DNA from: Ridgeia piscesae
Taxonomy: Eukaryota > Annelida > Polychaeta > Sabellida > Siboglinidae
Assembly (NCBI GenBank): GCA_025642075.2
Contig: JAODUO010000153.1
Location: 1,097,001-1,161,000, forward strand
Reading direction: 5' to 3'
DNA: 64,000 bases
A program made the translations under genes and the position numbers. Every line of letters starts with the position of its first letter. Within the stretch, counting starts at the first letter, position 1. This document shows, in pieces, positions 24,545-39,323 of this stretch. A model generated the notes under the pieces. That model did not search any database, was not told where the DNA came from, and saw nothing but the letters and a program-made list of their open reading frames with translations.

Positions 24545-26395
24545 TTATTGCATGCCTTCAGCGCCAGCTTGTCACGCGACGCATACACCGTGCACAATTG
24601 AAATATCACACGAGTGAAATCGCTGATGCATCTGGTGACCAGAAAAAGCTGTTCAAAATTGTCGCCAAGTTCCTTACACAGCCACAATGACACTCCACTT
24701 CAGCCCTGTGACTCATTCAACCCACGTGCAGAGCAGTTTTTAGATATATTCTCGAAAAAAATCTCGAACATCCGGTCCGAACATATTAAAAATGTCAACA
24801 TCATAGACATCAACACTGACGGTGAACCCCAAACATGTCTACTGACTGCATTTGAGCCAGCCACTGAAACTAAAATTGGTGTACTTCTGATATCATCGCC
24901 GGTTAAATCCTGTGAATTAGACCCCATACCGACATGGCTGCTTAGAGACTGTGTGCATGGCATTATACTTGTTCTCACGACCATTGTTAACATGTCTTTA
25001 AGAACAGGCGTAATGCAAGTCTAGATAAGGGTGTCTTGAATAATTACAGACAGACTTGTGTCCAATCTGCCATGTTGATCTAAGACAATAGAACACATTG
25101 TTGCTGCGAGACTGTCGGCTCACATGTCTGAGTATAATCTCTGCGAGCCCAACCAGTCTGCGTACAAGCCAAATCACAGTATCGAGACGGCTCTTGTCTG
25201 TGTACATAACGACATCCTGCGTGCAATGGACAATCTGACAATTGTCATTATGTTGCTTCTGGACTTGCCGGCCACGTTTGATACTGTTGACCATAGAGTG
25301 GTGTTACATAGACTGTCACACGAAGTTGGAGTGGTTGAAACGGCACTACACTGGTTTAAGTTGAGTGACAGAGTTCAGTCTGTCCATATTAATGATTGTA
25401 CGTCACCTGCTTGCCCTCTTACGTGTGGGGTCCCTCAAGGTTCTAAATTCGGTCCGCAGTTGCTCTCTATTTATGCAGCACCATTATTAAAAAGTATTCG
25501 GAACAACAACGTGAGGTCACATTTTTATGCTGATGACACGCACATTTATATCACAGTGAAACCCCGTCAGGAGGACATTGGTGCGGCTGTTGAGTGCATT
25601 GAACGGTGTGTAACATAAATCAGGATATAGTTGAAGGCAAACTCCTTCAAGTTGAACGACTCAAAAACAGAAGTAACAGTATTCGGTTCAGCTCAACAGC
25701 TAAACAAAATCAAGCTGCAAGCGTTGCATGTGGGTGACTGTTTGGTCGGGGTGAATCACAGTGTTCGTAATCTTGGTGTACAGTTTGATGCTGAGATGAC
25801 GATGGAGTCGCATGTGACTGCTGTATGAAGGTCAGCAATACTCCACCTCCGCAACATCTCGAGGATCAGACGGTATCTGACAGCAGCAGCGTCAGGGCAA
25901 GTCATAAACGCATTTGTTACAAGCAGACTCGATATTGGCAATGCACTGCTATATCGACTGCCTCTATAGCAAATACAACGGCTTCAGAAATTGCAGAACT
26001 GGGCAGCCAGCTAGCCATGCTACACCGCTGCTGATCAAGTTACATTGGGTGGCGATAGCAGCGCGAGTGGAATTCAAGAACCTGCTATTCACTCATCGAG
26101 CACTGACTGGCCACGCACCTGGATACATTGAACAATGTGTAAGCCGACGACAGCCGGTTAGGTCGCTGCGCTCCAGCGAACACTATTTATTGTGTAAGCC
26201 ACGCACAAGCGTCAACGACGTGACAGAGCTTTCAGCGTGGCAGCCTCATGTCTGTGGAATGCGCTACTGCAGCATCTGACATTACCTATGACCACTACTG
26301 CTTCTAAAGTTAAACTAAAGACCTATGTATTTTTATTTTTGAACAGCGCCGTGAGCGACGGATGTTGGAATAGCGCTATATAAATTTCACAATTA
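24545..26395 (+). pseudogene. L2/CR1-like LINE, copy A: 5'-truncated reverse transcriptase with intact 3' tail
   Basis: It starts within the linker after the endonuclease. It then reads SPVKSCELDPIPTWLLRDC, the RT fingers (NQSAYKPNHSIETALV), LLLDLPATFDTVDHRVVLHR, GVPQGS and FYADDTHIYITVKPRQED, the catalytic YADD block, near 25530. A stop at 25615 is followed by the thumb and a C-terminal region in shifted frames. The 3' end GCGCTATATAAATTTC near 26376-26391 is typical of this LINE group. It aligns with minus-strand copies B (48265-50110) and C (61820-64000). Several frameshifts and stops make it inactive. Confidence 0.85.
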
Positions 26396-26399
26396 TGAT

Positions 26400-26690
26400 T
26401 ATAATCAACAGTTGATAGGAGAAAACTGGATGAATGACAGTGAAGTTTGGATTGACGGAATGTTTAACAAGAAATTGGTGACGAGTAGGTTTACATGGGC
26501 CGGTCACGTGAAAAGAATGGAATATGAAAAACTGGCAAAGAGAGCAGATGCCAAGAAAGTGGAGGGAAAGGAGGCGAGGAAGTCGGAACTTAAAAATGGG
26601 ACTCCAAAAAAAGAGATAGAAAGAGTGGGAGAAGAATGGAGACAAATACAAGGAATTGGAGACTGCTGATAGAGAGTGAGAAGAAAATGA
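26400..26690 (+). pseudogene. C-terminal fragment of a second LINE type
   Basis: A frame from 26412 contains TSRFTWAGHVKRMEYEKLAK followed by a Lys/Arg-rich stretch and ERVGEEWRQ. The WxGHVxRM...R...W pattern is characteristic of the extreme C-terminus of several LINE endonuclease/RT polyproteins. It immediately follows the 3' end of L2 copy A. Confidence 0.55.
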
Positions 26691-27175
26691 GAGAAAATAA
26701 AATATACATAAAAACGGAAATCATGGCCAACTCACTCCTGACGATAGATATGCCAAGAAACATGCAATAATAACAAAATGAAATTTTACCCCATTTTAGT
26801 AGCCGGGCAACTATTATTTTGAATCCTAAATGTAGATATTGGCCATCACACACACTGAGAATTGTGACATTTTCGTTGCCCTTTTATTTCGTGGGCTACA
26901 GCCAGCAACATTTTGAATTTGAATTTGAATGATGACACATTTCTTTGCGAAAGGGTATAGGACTGGGAAGGAAAGTCTTAGACAGGCATCCTTATACCCT
27001 CTGTACTTTGTGACTCTACAAATCAGGCAGCCAGTTGTTGGTTCTCCGTTCCCCACCAACATAATTTTCCGGGATTGGGTGAGGGACGTGGCCCCCGGAC
27101 CCCCAGAGCCACTGGCGCAGCTAAGACTAATTGCTTGGGCTTGCCCCCTTTCCAGGCTGTAGCAATAATGTCAAT
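26691..27175. other. No recognisable feature
   Basis: Spacer before the low-complexity block; nothing supportable. Confidence 0.4.
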
Positions 27176-27179
27176 TCTT

Positions 27180-27301
27180 CAGACTTCCGCCAACACACGC
27201 ACACACGCACGCATGCACGCATGCACGCATGCACACACGCGCGCAAATACAAACACAGATACGATTTGCGGATACTAAAACCTAGGACATGTCTGTACGC
27301 C

Positions 27302-27396
<95 letters not shown>

Positions 27397-27495
27397 ACAG
27401 ACAAAAGAAGACAAAAAAGACAGACAGACAGACAGACGACAGAAGACAGAAGACAGACAGACAAAAAGAGACAGACAAAGAAGACAAAGACAGAA
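27180..27495. repeat. CACG/CATG-type and (ACAG)n simple repeats
   Basis: About 60 bases of CACGCA/CATGCACG units are followed after 27300 by an ACAG tract of about 95 bases and degenerate GACA/AGACAAA units to 27500. Confidence 0.95.
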
Positions 27496-29848
<2,353 letters not shown>

Positions 29849-30261
29849 ACGGGCGGACAACACCCCAAAAACACACACACACACACACACACAAAACACG
29901 GACGGACGGAGGGGCGACGGGCGGACGGACGGGCGGACGGACGGAGGGCGGACGGAGGGCGGAGGACGGAGGACGGGGCGGGGGACGGGGACGGACGGAC
30001 GACGGGCGGGCGGGCGGACGGGACGACAAAGGACACGAGGAGAGGGACACCGGGGGAGGAGGGGGGACAAAAAGAGGAGGAGGGAGACAAGGCAGGGGGA
30101 GGCACGGGGGAGGAGGGAGAAAAGACGGGGAGGGGCAAAAAGACGGGGGGACAAAAGACGGGGGGACAAAAAGACGGAGGGGAGGACACGGGCAGAGGGG
30201 AAGAACAGACGGGAGGGGCAAAAAGACGGAGGGAAGACACGACGGAGGGACAAAAAGACAG
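29849..30261. repeat. T-free GGAC/GGGC-rich low-complexity tract
   Basis: Degenerate GGACGGGC and GGGGACAAAAAGACG units with a short CA repeat near 29870-29893. No T occurs from 28912 to 30261. It joins the homopurine block to the 28-bp minisatellite. Confidence 0.9.
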
Positions 30262-32155
30262 TGAGGTGGATTGTTTCAACAGAGCAGTGAGGTGGATTTT
30301 TCAAACAGAGCAGTGAGGTGGGTTGTTTCACACAGAGCATGAGAGTGGTTGTTTCAAACAGGCAGTGAGTTTTGGGTTGTTTCACACAGAGCAGTGAGTT
30401 TGGATTGTTTCAAACAGAGCAGTGAGAGTGGATTGTTTCACACAGAGCAGTGAGAGTGGATTGTTTCAAACAGAGCAGTGAGTTTGGATTGTTTCACACA
30501 GAGCAGTGAGAGTGGATTGTTTCAAACAGAGCAGTGAGAGTGGATTGTTTCACACAGAGCAGTGAGAGTGGATTGTTTCAAACAGAGCAGTGAGAGTGGA
30601 TTGTTTCACACAGAGCAGTGAGTTTGGATTGTTTCACACAGAGCATGAGAGTGGATTGTTTCACACAGGGCAGTGAGAGTGGATTGTTTCAACAGAGCAG
30701 TGAGAGTGGATTGTTTCAAACAGAGCAGTGAGTTTGGATTGTTTCACACAGAGCAATGAGAGTGGTTTGTTTCACACAGGGCAGTGAGAGTGGATTGTTT
30801 CACACAGAGCAGTGAGAGTGGATTGTTTCACACAGAGCAGTGAGAGTGGATTGTTTCAAACAGAGCAGTGAGAGTGGATTGTTTCACACAGAGCAGTGAG
30901 AGTGGATTGTTTCACACAGAGCAGTGAGAGTGGATTGTTTCACACAGAGCAGTGAGAGTGGATTGTTTCACACAGAGCAGTGAGAGTGGATTGTTTCACA
31001 CAGAAGTGAGAGTGGATTGTTTCACACAGAGCAGTGAGAGTGGATTGTTTCAACAGAGCAGTGAGTTTTGGATTGTTTCAAACAGAGCAGGGGGTGGATT
31101 GTTTCAAAAAGGAAAAAGAGGGATTGTTTCAAAAGAATGAGTGGGTTGTTTTAAACAGAGAGGGGGTGGAGCAAACAGAAGTAGGTGGATTGTTTCAAAC
31201 AGAGCAGTGAGTGTGGATTGTTTCACACAGAGCAGTGAGAGTGGATTGTTTCACACAGAGCAGTGAGAGTGGATTGTTTCACACAGAGCAGTGAGAGTGG
31301 ATTGTTTCACACAGAGCAGTGAGTTTGGATTGTTTCACACAGAGCAGTGAGTTTGGATTGTTTCACACAGAGCAGTGAGTTTGGATTGTTTCACACAGAG
31401 CAGTGAGTTTGGATTGTTTCACACAGAGCAGTGAGGTGGATTGTTTCACACAGAAGTGAGTTTTGGGTTGTTTCAACAGAGCAGTGAGTTTTGGGTTGTT
31501 TCACACAGGCAGTGAGGTGGATTGTTTCACACAGAAATGAGAGTGGTTGTTTCAACAGAGCAGTGAGGTGGATTGTTTCACACAGAAGTGAGGTGGATTG
31601 TTTCACACAGAGAATGAGAGTGGTTGTTTCAACAGAGCAGTTGGATTGTTTCACACAGAGCAGTGAGGTGGATTGTTTCACACAGAGCAGTGAGGTGGAT
31701 TTTTCACACAGAGCAGTGAGGTTTTGGGTTGTTTTACACAGAAGTGAGGTGGATTGTTTCACACAGAGAGTGAGTTTTGGGTTTTTCAACAGAGCAGTGA
31801 GTGTGGATTGTTTCACACAGAGCAGTGAGAGTGGATTGTTTCACACAGAGCAGTGAGTTTGGATTGTTTCACACAGAGCATGAGAGTGGATTGTTTCACA
31901 CAGGGAAGTGAGAGTGGATTGTTTCACACAGAGCAGTGAGAGTGGATTGTTTCACACAGAGCAGTGAGAGTGGATTGTTTCACACAGAAGTGAGAGTGGA
32001 TTGTTTCACACAGAGCAGTGAGAGTGGATTGTTTCACACAGAGCAGTGAGAGTGGATTGTTTCACACAGAGAAGTGAGAGTGGATTGTTTCACACAGAGA
32101 AGTGAGAGTGGATTGTTTCACACACGGTATAAGAGTGGATTGTTTCACACCGGTC
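30262..32155. repeat. 28-bp minisatellite, roughly 67 copies
   Basis: Units contain GTGGATTGTTTCACACAGAG followed by CAGTGAGA. Variants have TTTCAAACAG or end in GAGTTT instead of GAGAGT. Copies at 31040-31200 and 31410-31800 are ragged with many small indels, while those at 30780-31000 and 31900-32100 are nearly perfect. It is not a CRISPR: unit-to-unit identity is continuous with no spacers. Confidence 0.95.
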
Positions 32156-32440
32156 ACTTTACTACTGATGTTTATAATGCGCTACAGATTAGTGTTGTCT
32201 TTCTGACTGACGTTCCCAAATCAACATGTATAGAAAACGTTAAAACACCCGGGATATAAGACTTGCCAAACGTGTATAATTCACGTTAAAAGAGAGAGTG
32301 CGGTTTTTTTGGGAGACAGTGTAGACGCTTTTACATTTTTATGTAAATCTGAATTGGCGGTTACACGTGAACCTATTGTCAATTGCCGTGCCGAGGTACT
32401 ATTTATACTCGTCAACTATCTCTACGTTGTTATCGTGTAT
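32156..32440. other. No recognisable feature
   Basis: Unique-looking spacer between the minisatellite and a LINE remnant. Confidence 0.4.
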
Positions 32441-33035
32441 AAATACGTCAGTCTAGGATGGGGGTCTTTCATAACGCCACTGCACCGCATAGTTGGTGGT
32501 TTTTGTTGCTTTCAAATACGATTGATAACACCATTCAACAAAATTGTCTTCCAACGTACGACTATGATTAACCTCATCGGTAGTCAACAAACTGAATAAA
32601 GCCGTGTTATCTGAACACTGATTAAACAGTGGGACGGGTGCTCCTATAGTCATTTGTATGCAACGTGAACAACAGAGGAGATAAGAGCCATCCATAGGGT
32701 AAGCTAGTAGACACAATTTTCATACAATAAATTGTGTTTACTTCACGACGCTATTGGGGGTCTCCCCACAAACGTAGCGCTAACTCAGACTCAAGTTTAC
32801 ATTCAGAAATTAATTTCTTAAACAGCAAGTTAGGCTATAGAGTATAAACAGCAGAACTCATATGTTGGTAGAGAACACTGGTGTGGGCTTTGGCTTTCTC
32901 AAGATGACATAATAGTAGTAGTGTAGCGACTGCATCCTCTACCCAGCTCCCAGACCGATATGCACATTGCCACGGATCTGGGAGAACGTCTGTACAGTTC
33001 ATGATCAAGGTTTTAAGGTTTATTTCCTTAAGAAT
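32441..33035 (-). pseudogene. LINE reverse-transcriptase fragment (third type), copy 1
   Basis: The minus strand reads a degenerate version of the fingers and palm preserved better at 51500-51880, then NQCSDNTALFSLLTTDEVNH and LEDNFVEWCYQSYLK. The latter is the region around YADDTAL...EDFVEWC in fish-type LINEs; the catalytic YADD is altered to CSDN. It marks the left part of segmental duplication copy 1. Confidence 0.65.
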
Positions 33036-33337
33036 TCTTCATTATGTGCGATATCAACGCTACCTTTTCTTAAATTTGTAGTTTACCATCTCATCTGTCT
33101 TAGTCGAACTTACAGTATTATTGATGACAGATCGTTACATTCTGGTCTCATTAGAACAATGACAAATTACTAAAGACAAAGGGCAGCAACCGACAGCAAA
33201 TCAATAATGTCACCCATCTGTCAGTATCATGATACTTAATAGCGCTTGTCGCGAATGACGACACGCGCCATCATAAATATTCATAGATTTTACATCCGGG
33301 TAGTCAGTCGGACATACAGCGTGCGACAAAAACCAAA

Positions 33338-33504
33338 ATGGCATGCAGTCACGTTAATCCATCGATTACTTTATCTGAAGAAGACGTCCCAGGTGCTAGT
33401 TTTGTCTACGCCCAAATTGAGAAACATAGCGTAGGCCAACTACGAAGATGGCTTGCGTGTCGTGGGCTAAGAAGATCTGGCAACAAATCAGCCTTGTTGG
33501 AAAG
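33338..33504 (+). CDS. First exon of the transposon gene: SAP DNA-binding domain
   Basis: ATG at 33338 opens a 55-codon exon ending at AAAG|GTAGGT (donor 33505), phase 2. After MACSHVNPSITLSEEDVPGA comes VGQLRRWLACRGLRRSGNKS and ALLER, a clear SAP helix-extension-helix motif (the L..W....G....G.K..L..R pattern), which binds AT-rich DNA. Many invertebrate genomes carry multi-copy genes with this N-terminus. The transposon setting, with the start about 100 bases inside the inverted repeat, indicates that this one is mobile-element encoded. The exon itself looks intact; the rest of the gene is broken. Confidence 0.6.
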
Positions 33505-34059
33505 GTAGGTGTATTTTTATTTTTTCAATCACCGAGACAAAATCGCCTGCCAATGCCAAATCGACTACCAACGTCACTATTTTAGTGTAAATAAGTAGTA
33601 ATTACAGCAGACAATTTTCGTAGAATATCCTGAGGTTTAGTATAATACTGATCGAATCAGACGCTACTCTAATTTACCTACGTGGCGTTTTATTTAGCGC
33701 ACTCGCCAGCTACTCTTTCATTTTCACTGAAGCGTTTACGGCATTAGGCTAAAGCCGCGGGTTCTGCTTTGCTGTGATTGCCGCTCCGGAGCACCACTGC
33801 CCCCTGATGTCAACGTATTTTTCTGTGCTACGTGCAGAGTTAACTTCTTCATCAACCTTTATCTTTATATTGAAATAATGTATGTCAATATTTCCTATGT
33901 TTGTTAAGTTAAGGCGGCGATGAAAATGTATCACTTTCTAGCAGTTTGTTTGATCAAAGTAGGCAACATAAGGGATGCTCCCTTCAATATAAACAAAATC
34001 AGCCTGATTTTGGTTACACTCACAAGGGATCATACCATTTATATTTAGTATTGCAGATG

Positions 34060-34385
34060 CCAAAATGTGATGTCAGCCAAAAAAGGCATGCAATTGATCC
34101 TGCTATCGACCAGGGGAAATGGTATGAGCAGCCAAACGCCAGAAACTGACAGTAGATGCATCTACCAGTTCCCTCCCTCCTCCTGCACCATACTATGGGT
34201 GAAAGACCTTCCCTGAATCGGACATCCCCAAGATGTTTAATGAGGGACATATCTATCATCACTTGGTGGAATCTCTGTAGGGATCTGCTGTAGATGAATC
34301 AGATGGGGATGACGCTGTCCCTGACCTGGACTCTCACATCTCTAAGCCATTACGCAGGGGTAAAAATGTTTTTGAGAGTGGTCTT
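34060..34385 (+). pseudogene. Second-exon remnant of the SAP-domain transposon gene
   Basis: Shifting plus-strand frames read TFPESDIPKMFNEGHIYHHL then VESL, and DDAVPDLDSHISKPLRRGKN. This is the FPS.DIP..FN.GH.Y.Y.VES...KPLRKG block that follows the SAP exon in this protein family. In-frame stops near 34150, 34200 and 34280 and truncation by the nested element at 34392 make it non-functional. Confidence 0.5.
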
Positions 34386-34391
34386 ATTACA

Positions 34392-36905
34392 TGTATGGGG
34401 CATTTCCATGAACATTTGGAAAACGGTCTGAAATTTTATTCACTGAATTTCAATGGCATATTACATGTTTTTGATAGGACATAACTTAAAGTTATAGGAA
34501 ATAAACAATTTTCAATCATTGCACAATGCTTTATGTGAAAATGCTACTTCAAACCATTAGCACTGAAATAAGAACACTTCATTCATCTGAAATGTAAATA
34601 ATTAGTAGACCTTTATATCCCTGCTTTTTGTTACTCTCATGGTTTGCTGTTATTTTTTAAAGCCTTGCTGTTATTTTTTAAAGCCTTAGTCTCGTGTATA
34701 ATGACAATAATATTTCTGAGTCTGTTCTGTATTTTTTAAGAGATGCTTCTACACTGAGGTGGTCATTTTTGCGTAACGCGAGTCACAAAATTATAGATAT
34801 TTAACTTTATACAGCAGCCTTTGGTAGTCTAAGACTGCCCATTATAAATCTCCTCCTTCTTTTTATACTTTATTAAATGACACAAACTATATCCATATCT
34901 AGTGAATCTATACTGTGATATTGGACACTGAATATGTGTAACGCGAGTCACGAAATATAAGGTATTGTAATGTGAGTCACAATGCATTTGTTAGATTTTT
35001 CTCCCCTTCTAAGACATATAACAATGTGTTGCAAAAACATAATATTATAGATGACAGTATGAATGTTTTCATTGATGATAATTCTATGACCAAAATAAAT
35101 TTGTTTACTAATATATCCCATAAGCCTTTAAATTTCCTGTTTGTTAATAAATATTATAAACAAGAATTTGAATCTGATTTCATCTACCACCAGTGACAAA
35201 ACATTATCTTCAAACATTATATTGAATAATAAGAAACAATAGATCATACTTATTTTCCATAGAAAAATAAATTAAAAACAAAACGGTTCAAATTGACTAC
35301 TCCTGGTAGTTAGCTGTGTACATTATCCCCACACATGGAAATGGGCTGAATGCATGCCAGACTCATGCATACCAGATTTTCTACTATTCAGATAAATGTG
35401 TACATGTTTCATTTCCATTCAGTTTTTACATACTAAACTATTTAGTTTTGCTTTGCTAGGTAGCAGTCAGTGTAGGAATTATTGAGTAAGATTAATTACA
35501 TACCTATATACCAGATAGCTTAACATAGCAGGAATTAATGAAAGATGTTAAATTGGCAGTGATAATGTTTTTTTGTAATAAGTTAGAGATATTTATTGTT
35601 CCTCTTAAATAAAACAACACTCAGAATTGTCTTGTATGTTTATTCATAAACATTTGACATATTCACTGGAACGGACTTTAGATTCACAGTCGCTGAAAGA
35701 TAGTGAAAGAGACATCTGAAGCTCTGTACTCAAGGTAAATATAAAGATTACTGTCAACAGCAGAATGAAATGAGTACACAGATTCATGATGCAAAGAAGG
35801 CAAGGGAACAGAACCTGTCTTTGTCTAAACCAAAGAATATGAAGAAAAAGAGGCAAGAGAATGTGAGGAATTGAGTACCCAAATGCCGAGCTCTGAAGAA
35901 GGCAAGAGTAAATAACAATGCCAGTTGGCAAAGGCAACAACAAAAGCAAAGACGATTTTGGATCCGTCACTCCCACCAACTCTGAAAGGGATGAAAGTTG
36001 TAATGTGAAAACTGTACAGCACAATTTAAATTGAGGCATCACCCGATCAAGAACAATCTTATCTATGACAAAGCCAGATGAACACAAAGGTGCTATTCCT
36101 GTGGTCCACATTGAACCGGTCAAGTTGTTTTACGCTAAAGATAACTACACTGAATCTAACTCAGTTGAGTTGCTAATAAAACTTGTGTTATTATTAGTTG
36201 GTTTTTATAATAAAACTTGCATGTAAATGGTCTTGCAAAATAATTGTAACGGCAACTTTTATGAAAAACAATCACCTGATGTATTTATTTTAATATAATA
36301 ATATATTTCTGGATTTAAAACACCATGTTCAAGTGTGCATTATTTCCTATACAATTATACACTATTTTAGAAGGTTTATGTGTGAATGTTTTTTAATGTA
36401 ATATTGTGTGTTATCTAAATTACAGACTGAATAATTTATTTTGCTCAAGATAAAATATGCATAATGACTTATCTGTGATAATGGATATCATGTAACGCGA
36501 GTCACAGTAACGCGAGTCACACTGATTATCTCATATATTTGTATGTTATTGACAACATTTCAAATCACTAATGACATTTTTTGAAACCCTATTTATTTGT
36601 GTTTCACACAAGGGTATTCATTATTTGCTATCATTTATACTTTAAGGAGAAACTTGTCATGTATCAAGTGACGTTTTTGTGCTTTCCATTTGCTGTAACG
36701 CGAGTCATGCTATGATTAGACATAAATAAAAATCATACTATGTAATACAATTTTCATTTGTTTATATCATTTAATATCTTATACCATTAAGTTCCTCTAT
36801 GCATAAATTGAACTTTTTAAATATATTATTATAAGAGATATGTCAAAATAGTGTTCATGGAATGGTCAAAATATGTAACGCGAGTCGCATGGAAATGCCC
36901 TATGA
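34392..36905. mobile_element. Nested non-autonomous element with repeated GTAACGCGAGTCAC motif
   Basis: The ends are GGGGCATTTCCATG (near 34397) and CATGGAAATGCCC (36888-36900), inverted repeats. Inside, GTAACGCGAGTCAC or one- to two-base variants occur seven times, all in one orientation: 34773, 34938, 34967, 36492, 36507, 36695 and 36875. They form two groups toward the two ends. The centre (35640-36130) has a Lys/Gln-rich plus-strand stretch without a clean frame. No transposase is recognisable. Confidence 0.6.
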
Positions 36906-36952
36906 GTGATAACCGTACATCGGCACATTATTATGTAAGCGCTATTAGGATA

Positions 36953-38162
36953 AATAATAAGCGTTGCGACACTCGCTTACCGTAATGCACGCGTGTGCAT
37001 ATTCAGCGTACCGTAGCGTTGAGGTAGGATAGTCCGCGATCTTATATATGCATCATGCAGGTGCATATCTTGAACATAATTCGCAATCTGATTGGCATCC
37101 AGAGAGAGATTTCATAACAGATATTATGTGTTCTCTTCGTCTGGCATGCATAGTTTTGTTTTGCATTTTGGTTTCTCCGACAGAACGGTAGGCGGCAGGT
37201 ACTTAGGTAGGATAACAAGTAAGGGTTGTCTGACTTCCTAGACCACGTGTGGGGTGAACTGTGGTGTTGGTGACAGACTCCTAATTGTGTAATTATGGTC
37301 TAAACATGTTTGGACTTAAAAAAAGCGACAACCCCTTTGTTGAGACAACCGGTGTGCTGAGACAAGCCCTTTGTTGACACCATCCCTGAGCGTATTATAT
37401 TTGCAAGAACTTTTGTAAACAGCGTTACCCTACTGAGTAGCACATGACGCTCTTATCTGACGCCACGGGTGGCTTGGCTTGTGACCCCCGCAATCAGGAA
37501 GTTTTGTGTTAATAGTATATGGGTAACATATATGCCAGTCACTTCCTCTGTGCATTGGACAGTGGCGGTTGGACAGCGTTCAAGCAGGCAGCAGTCACGG
37601 ACAGACGTAGCGGACGGCAGCAATCTCCGGCAGGGAGAGTAGAAGAGATCAGCAACGTTGAAGTGCCTGGCAGGTTGGTGACGCTTAGTTACAACATCGA
37701 CACGTGGGTTTTGGATCATTTAGTCAACTATATTCGTGAGTCAACATAATAACTGTTGTCACGCAACTAGATGTGTGTTCAGATAACTCGTCCTTCTTGT
37801 TATTCTAACACGAAATTGAAGAACAGGTGCGGGGTTTGTTGTATTCTGCGTGTTGTGTATCCAACGGGTAACACAGGGTACGTTCCACTTAACTGAAAAT
37901 TCGTGCCGTGTTTCAATGAGTCAACAACGCTGGTGGCGATCAATGAGAATGAAACGAGAGTGCGAAGTAAAACAATGGGGAAGATACATAACATAATAAT
38001 CCAGGTGGCGCCGTTAGGCAACTCGGGCCTCGTGCCGTCAACCGCCAGCGTCTCGTTACCTCGTCATTATATCCAGCATTTGTTAACACATATTGTCGAT
38101 GTGCCTATTAGATATATCACCTCAAAGATGAACTGAAACAGAATTAAACAGCGCTCGCGTAA
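36953..38162 (+). repeat. Duplicated block shared with 52125-54235
   Basis: Contains repeated TTTGTTGAGACAA-like words near 37340-37380. One 76-codon frame (37519-37749) is partly conserved in the paralogous position (53670-53852), but the frame is not kept there, so I do not call it a gene. Confidence 0.5.
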
Positions 38163-39323
38163 AGCCCGGTGCACACGAGAGGTATCAGCTGAGCTAACAG
38201 CCACGCGTGTCTGTTTATTGAGCTGATAGCTCTCGTGTGCGCTGCATTTTTGCCTTGCAAGTCCCAAGCGAGGCCATGAGCAAAATATCTATCGTGTTTA
38301 ATATTTTCCGTCTCGCGAGGCGAAAGTCTCACCGTCTGCGCTGAACGTGAGCTATGTGCTCAGCCGCAAAAATAAATCTGGCAAATGAAATTCCGTAGCG
38401 TTTACGGCACTTCAGAATTGGCGAATACACGTGACATAGTGAATGATGTGCTGTTCTTTCATTGTGGTGAATAGTTTTTGGCATGTCTCATCGATAATGT
38501 TTGAGAGTGTCCGTTCTCTCATTCTGAATTGAAACGATATACCTTTAAAGGATTCACCTGTACTAACATAATCTACAACAACATGACAATGTATAATATT
38601 TATTACACACAGTATGCATTGTTATTGTTTCTATAACATTTATTTAAATATATATAACGAACATCTAGCATAAACATGATATAATAAAGACAACCGTTTA
38701 CAGTTCATGGTTTGTATTTGTAATCAACTTATTATCCTAGCATCATTGCACGCCCTCGTATAATTTATATTCACGTCCATATATACATTTTTATACTTAT
38801 GTAGTTATAACTTATAACTGTAAGTACCTGTTGCAAGGAACCGTAATGTCGTTACGAGTCTTTCACCAGGGCTAATGCTTGGTCGCATGTTCGTGTCGTC
38901 TTTTGTGATAAGCGCCCCCACCAACGCCAATAAGGTGTTAAACGAATCGACGTCCAGTCGGTGGAACTGCCGAAAAACATTTCAGGATCCTCGGCGTTTA
39001 GTTCTCATCAAATTTAAATATACGCCTTGTCCCTGACGTCTTTGGATCCAACTCCTAGCCCTATGTCGTTTGGCAAGGTGCCCTCAAACTGATTTTGTAG
39101 TATAGAAACCCAATTTTAATAAAACATTCGTTGAATGTCTAAGTATTCCACGTGTTTTTCTGACAGTTTTGATGTAATTTGCTATGCAACCATATCACGT
39201 GATGGATACGTCACTTGATATGAAGCAGTTAGCTCAGCATCTTTCTCACGTGTGCGCTGAAAGGCGACGTGAGCTATCAGCTGACCCAACAGGCGGATGG
39301 ATAGCTCTCGTGTGCGCCGGCCT
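38163..39323 (-). mobile_element. PIF/Harbinger element with transposase remnant, copy 1
   Basis: The tips AGCCCGGTGCACACGAGAG and its inverted partner (..CTCTCGTGTGCGCCGGCCT) are flanked on both sides by TAA, the 3-bp duplication typical of PIF/Harbinger. Minus-strand sequence at about 38830-39020 is a frameshifted version of the transposase N-terminus that is read cleanly in copy 2 (54692-55024). The catalytic region is absent, so the element is non-autonomous. Confidence 0.78.

Larger units (their letters stand above)
33238..36952 (+). mobile_element. DNA transposon with SAP-domain gene, interrupted by a nested element
   Basis: The ends TAATAGCGCTT (33238) and AGCGCTATTA (to 36952) are inverted repeats. 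The other duplication copy lacks the whole segment: near 52108 the flanks meet as CTCAATTAGGAC, so this is an insertion with an empty site. TA or TTA flanks each end. Its first exon encodes a SAP domain and a second exon remnant lies at about 34060-34385. A further 2.5-kb element (34392-36905) has inserted into it. I cannot name the superfamily. Confidence 0.65.

Noticed and set aside
30262..32155. Possible CRISPR-like array of 28-bp units
   Set aside because: Units are contiguous with no unique spacers, and the context is a eukaryotic genome; it is a minisatellite.
35644..36123. 159-codon Leu/Ser-rich minus-strand frame
   Set aside because: Looks like the complement of a Lys/Gln-rich degenerate plus-strand region inside a decayed element; no domain on either strand.
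37519..37749. 76-codon frame in a duplicated block
   Set aside because: The paralogous sequence at 53640-53852 has frame-disrupting differences, so it is not under coding constraint.
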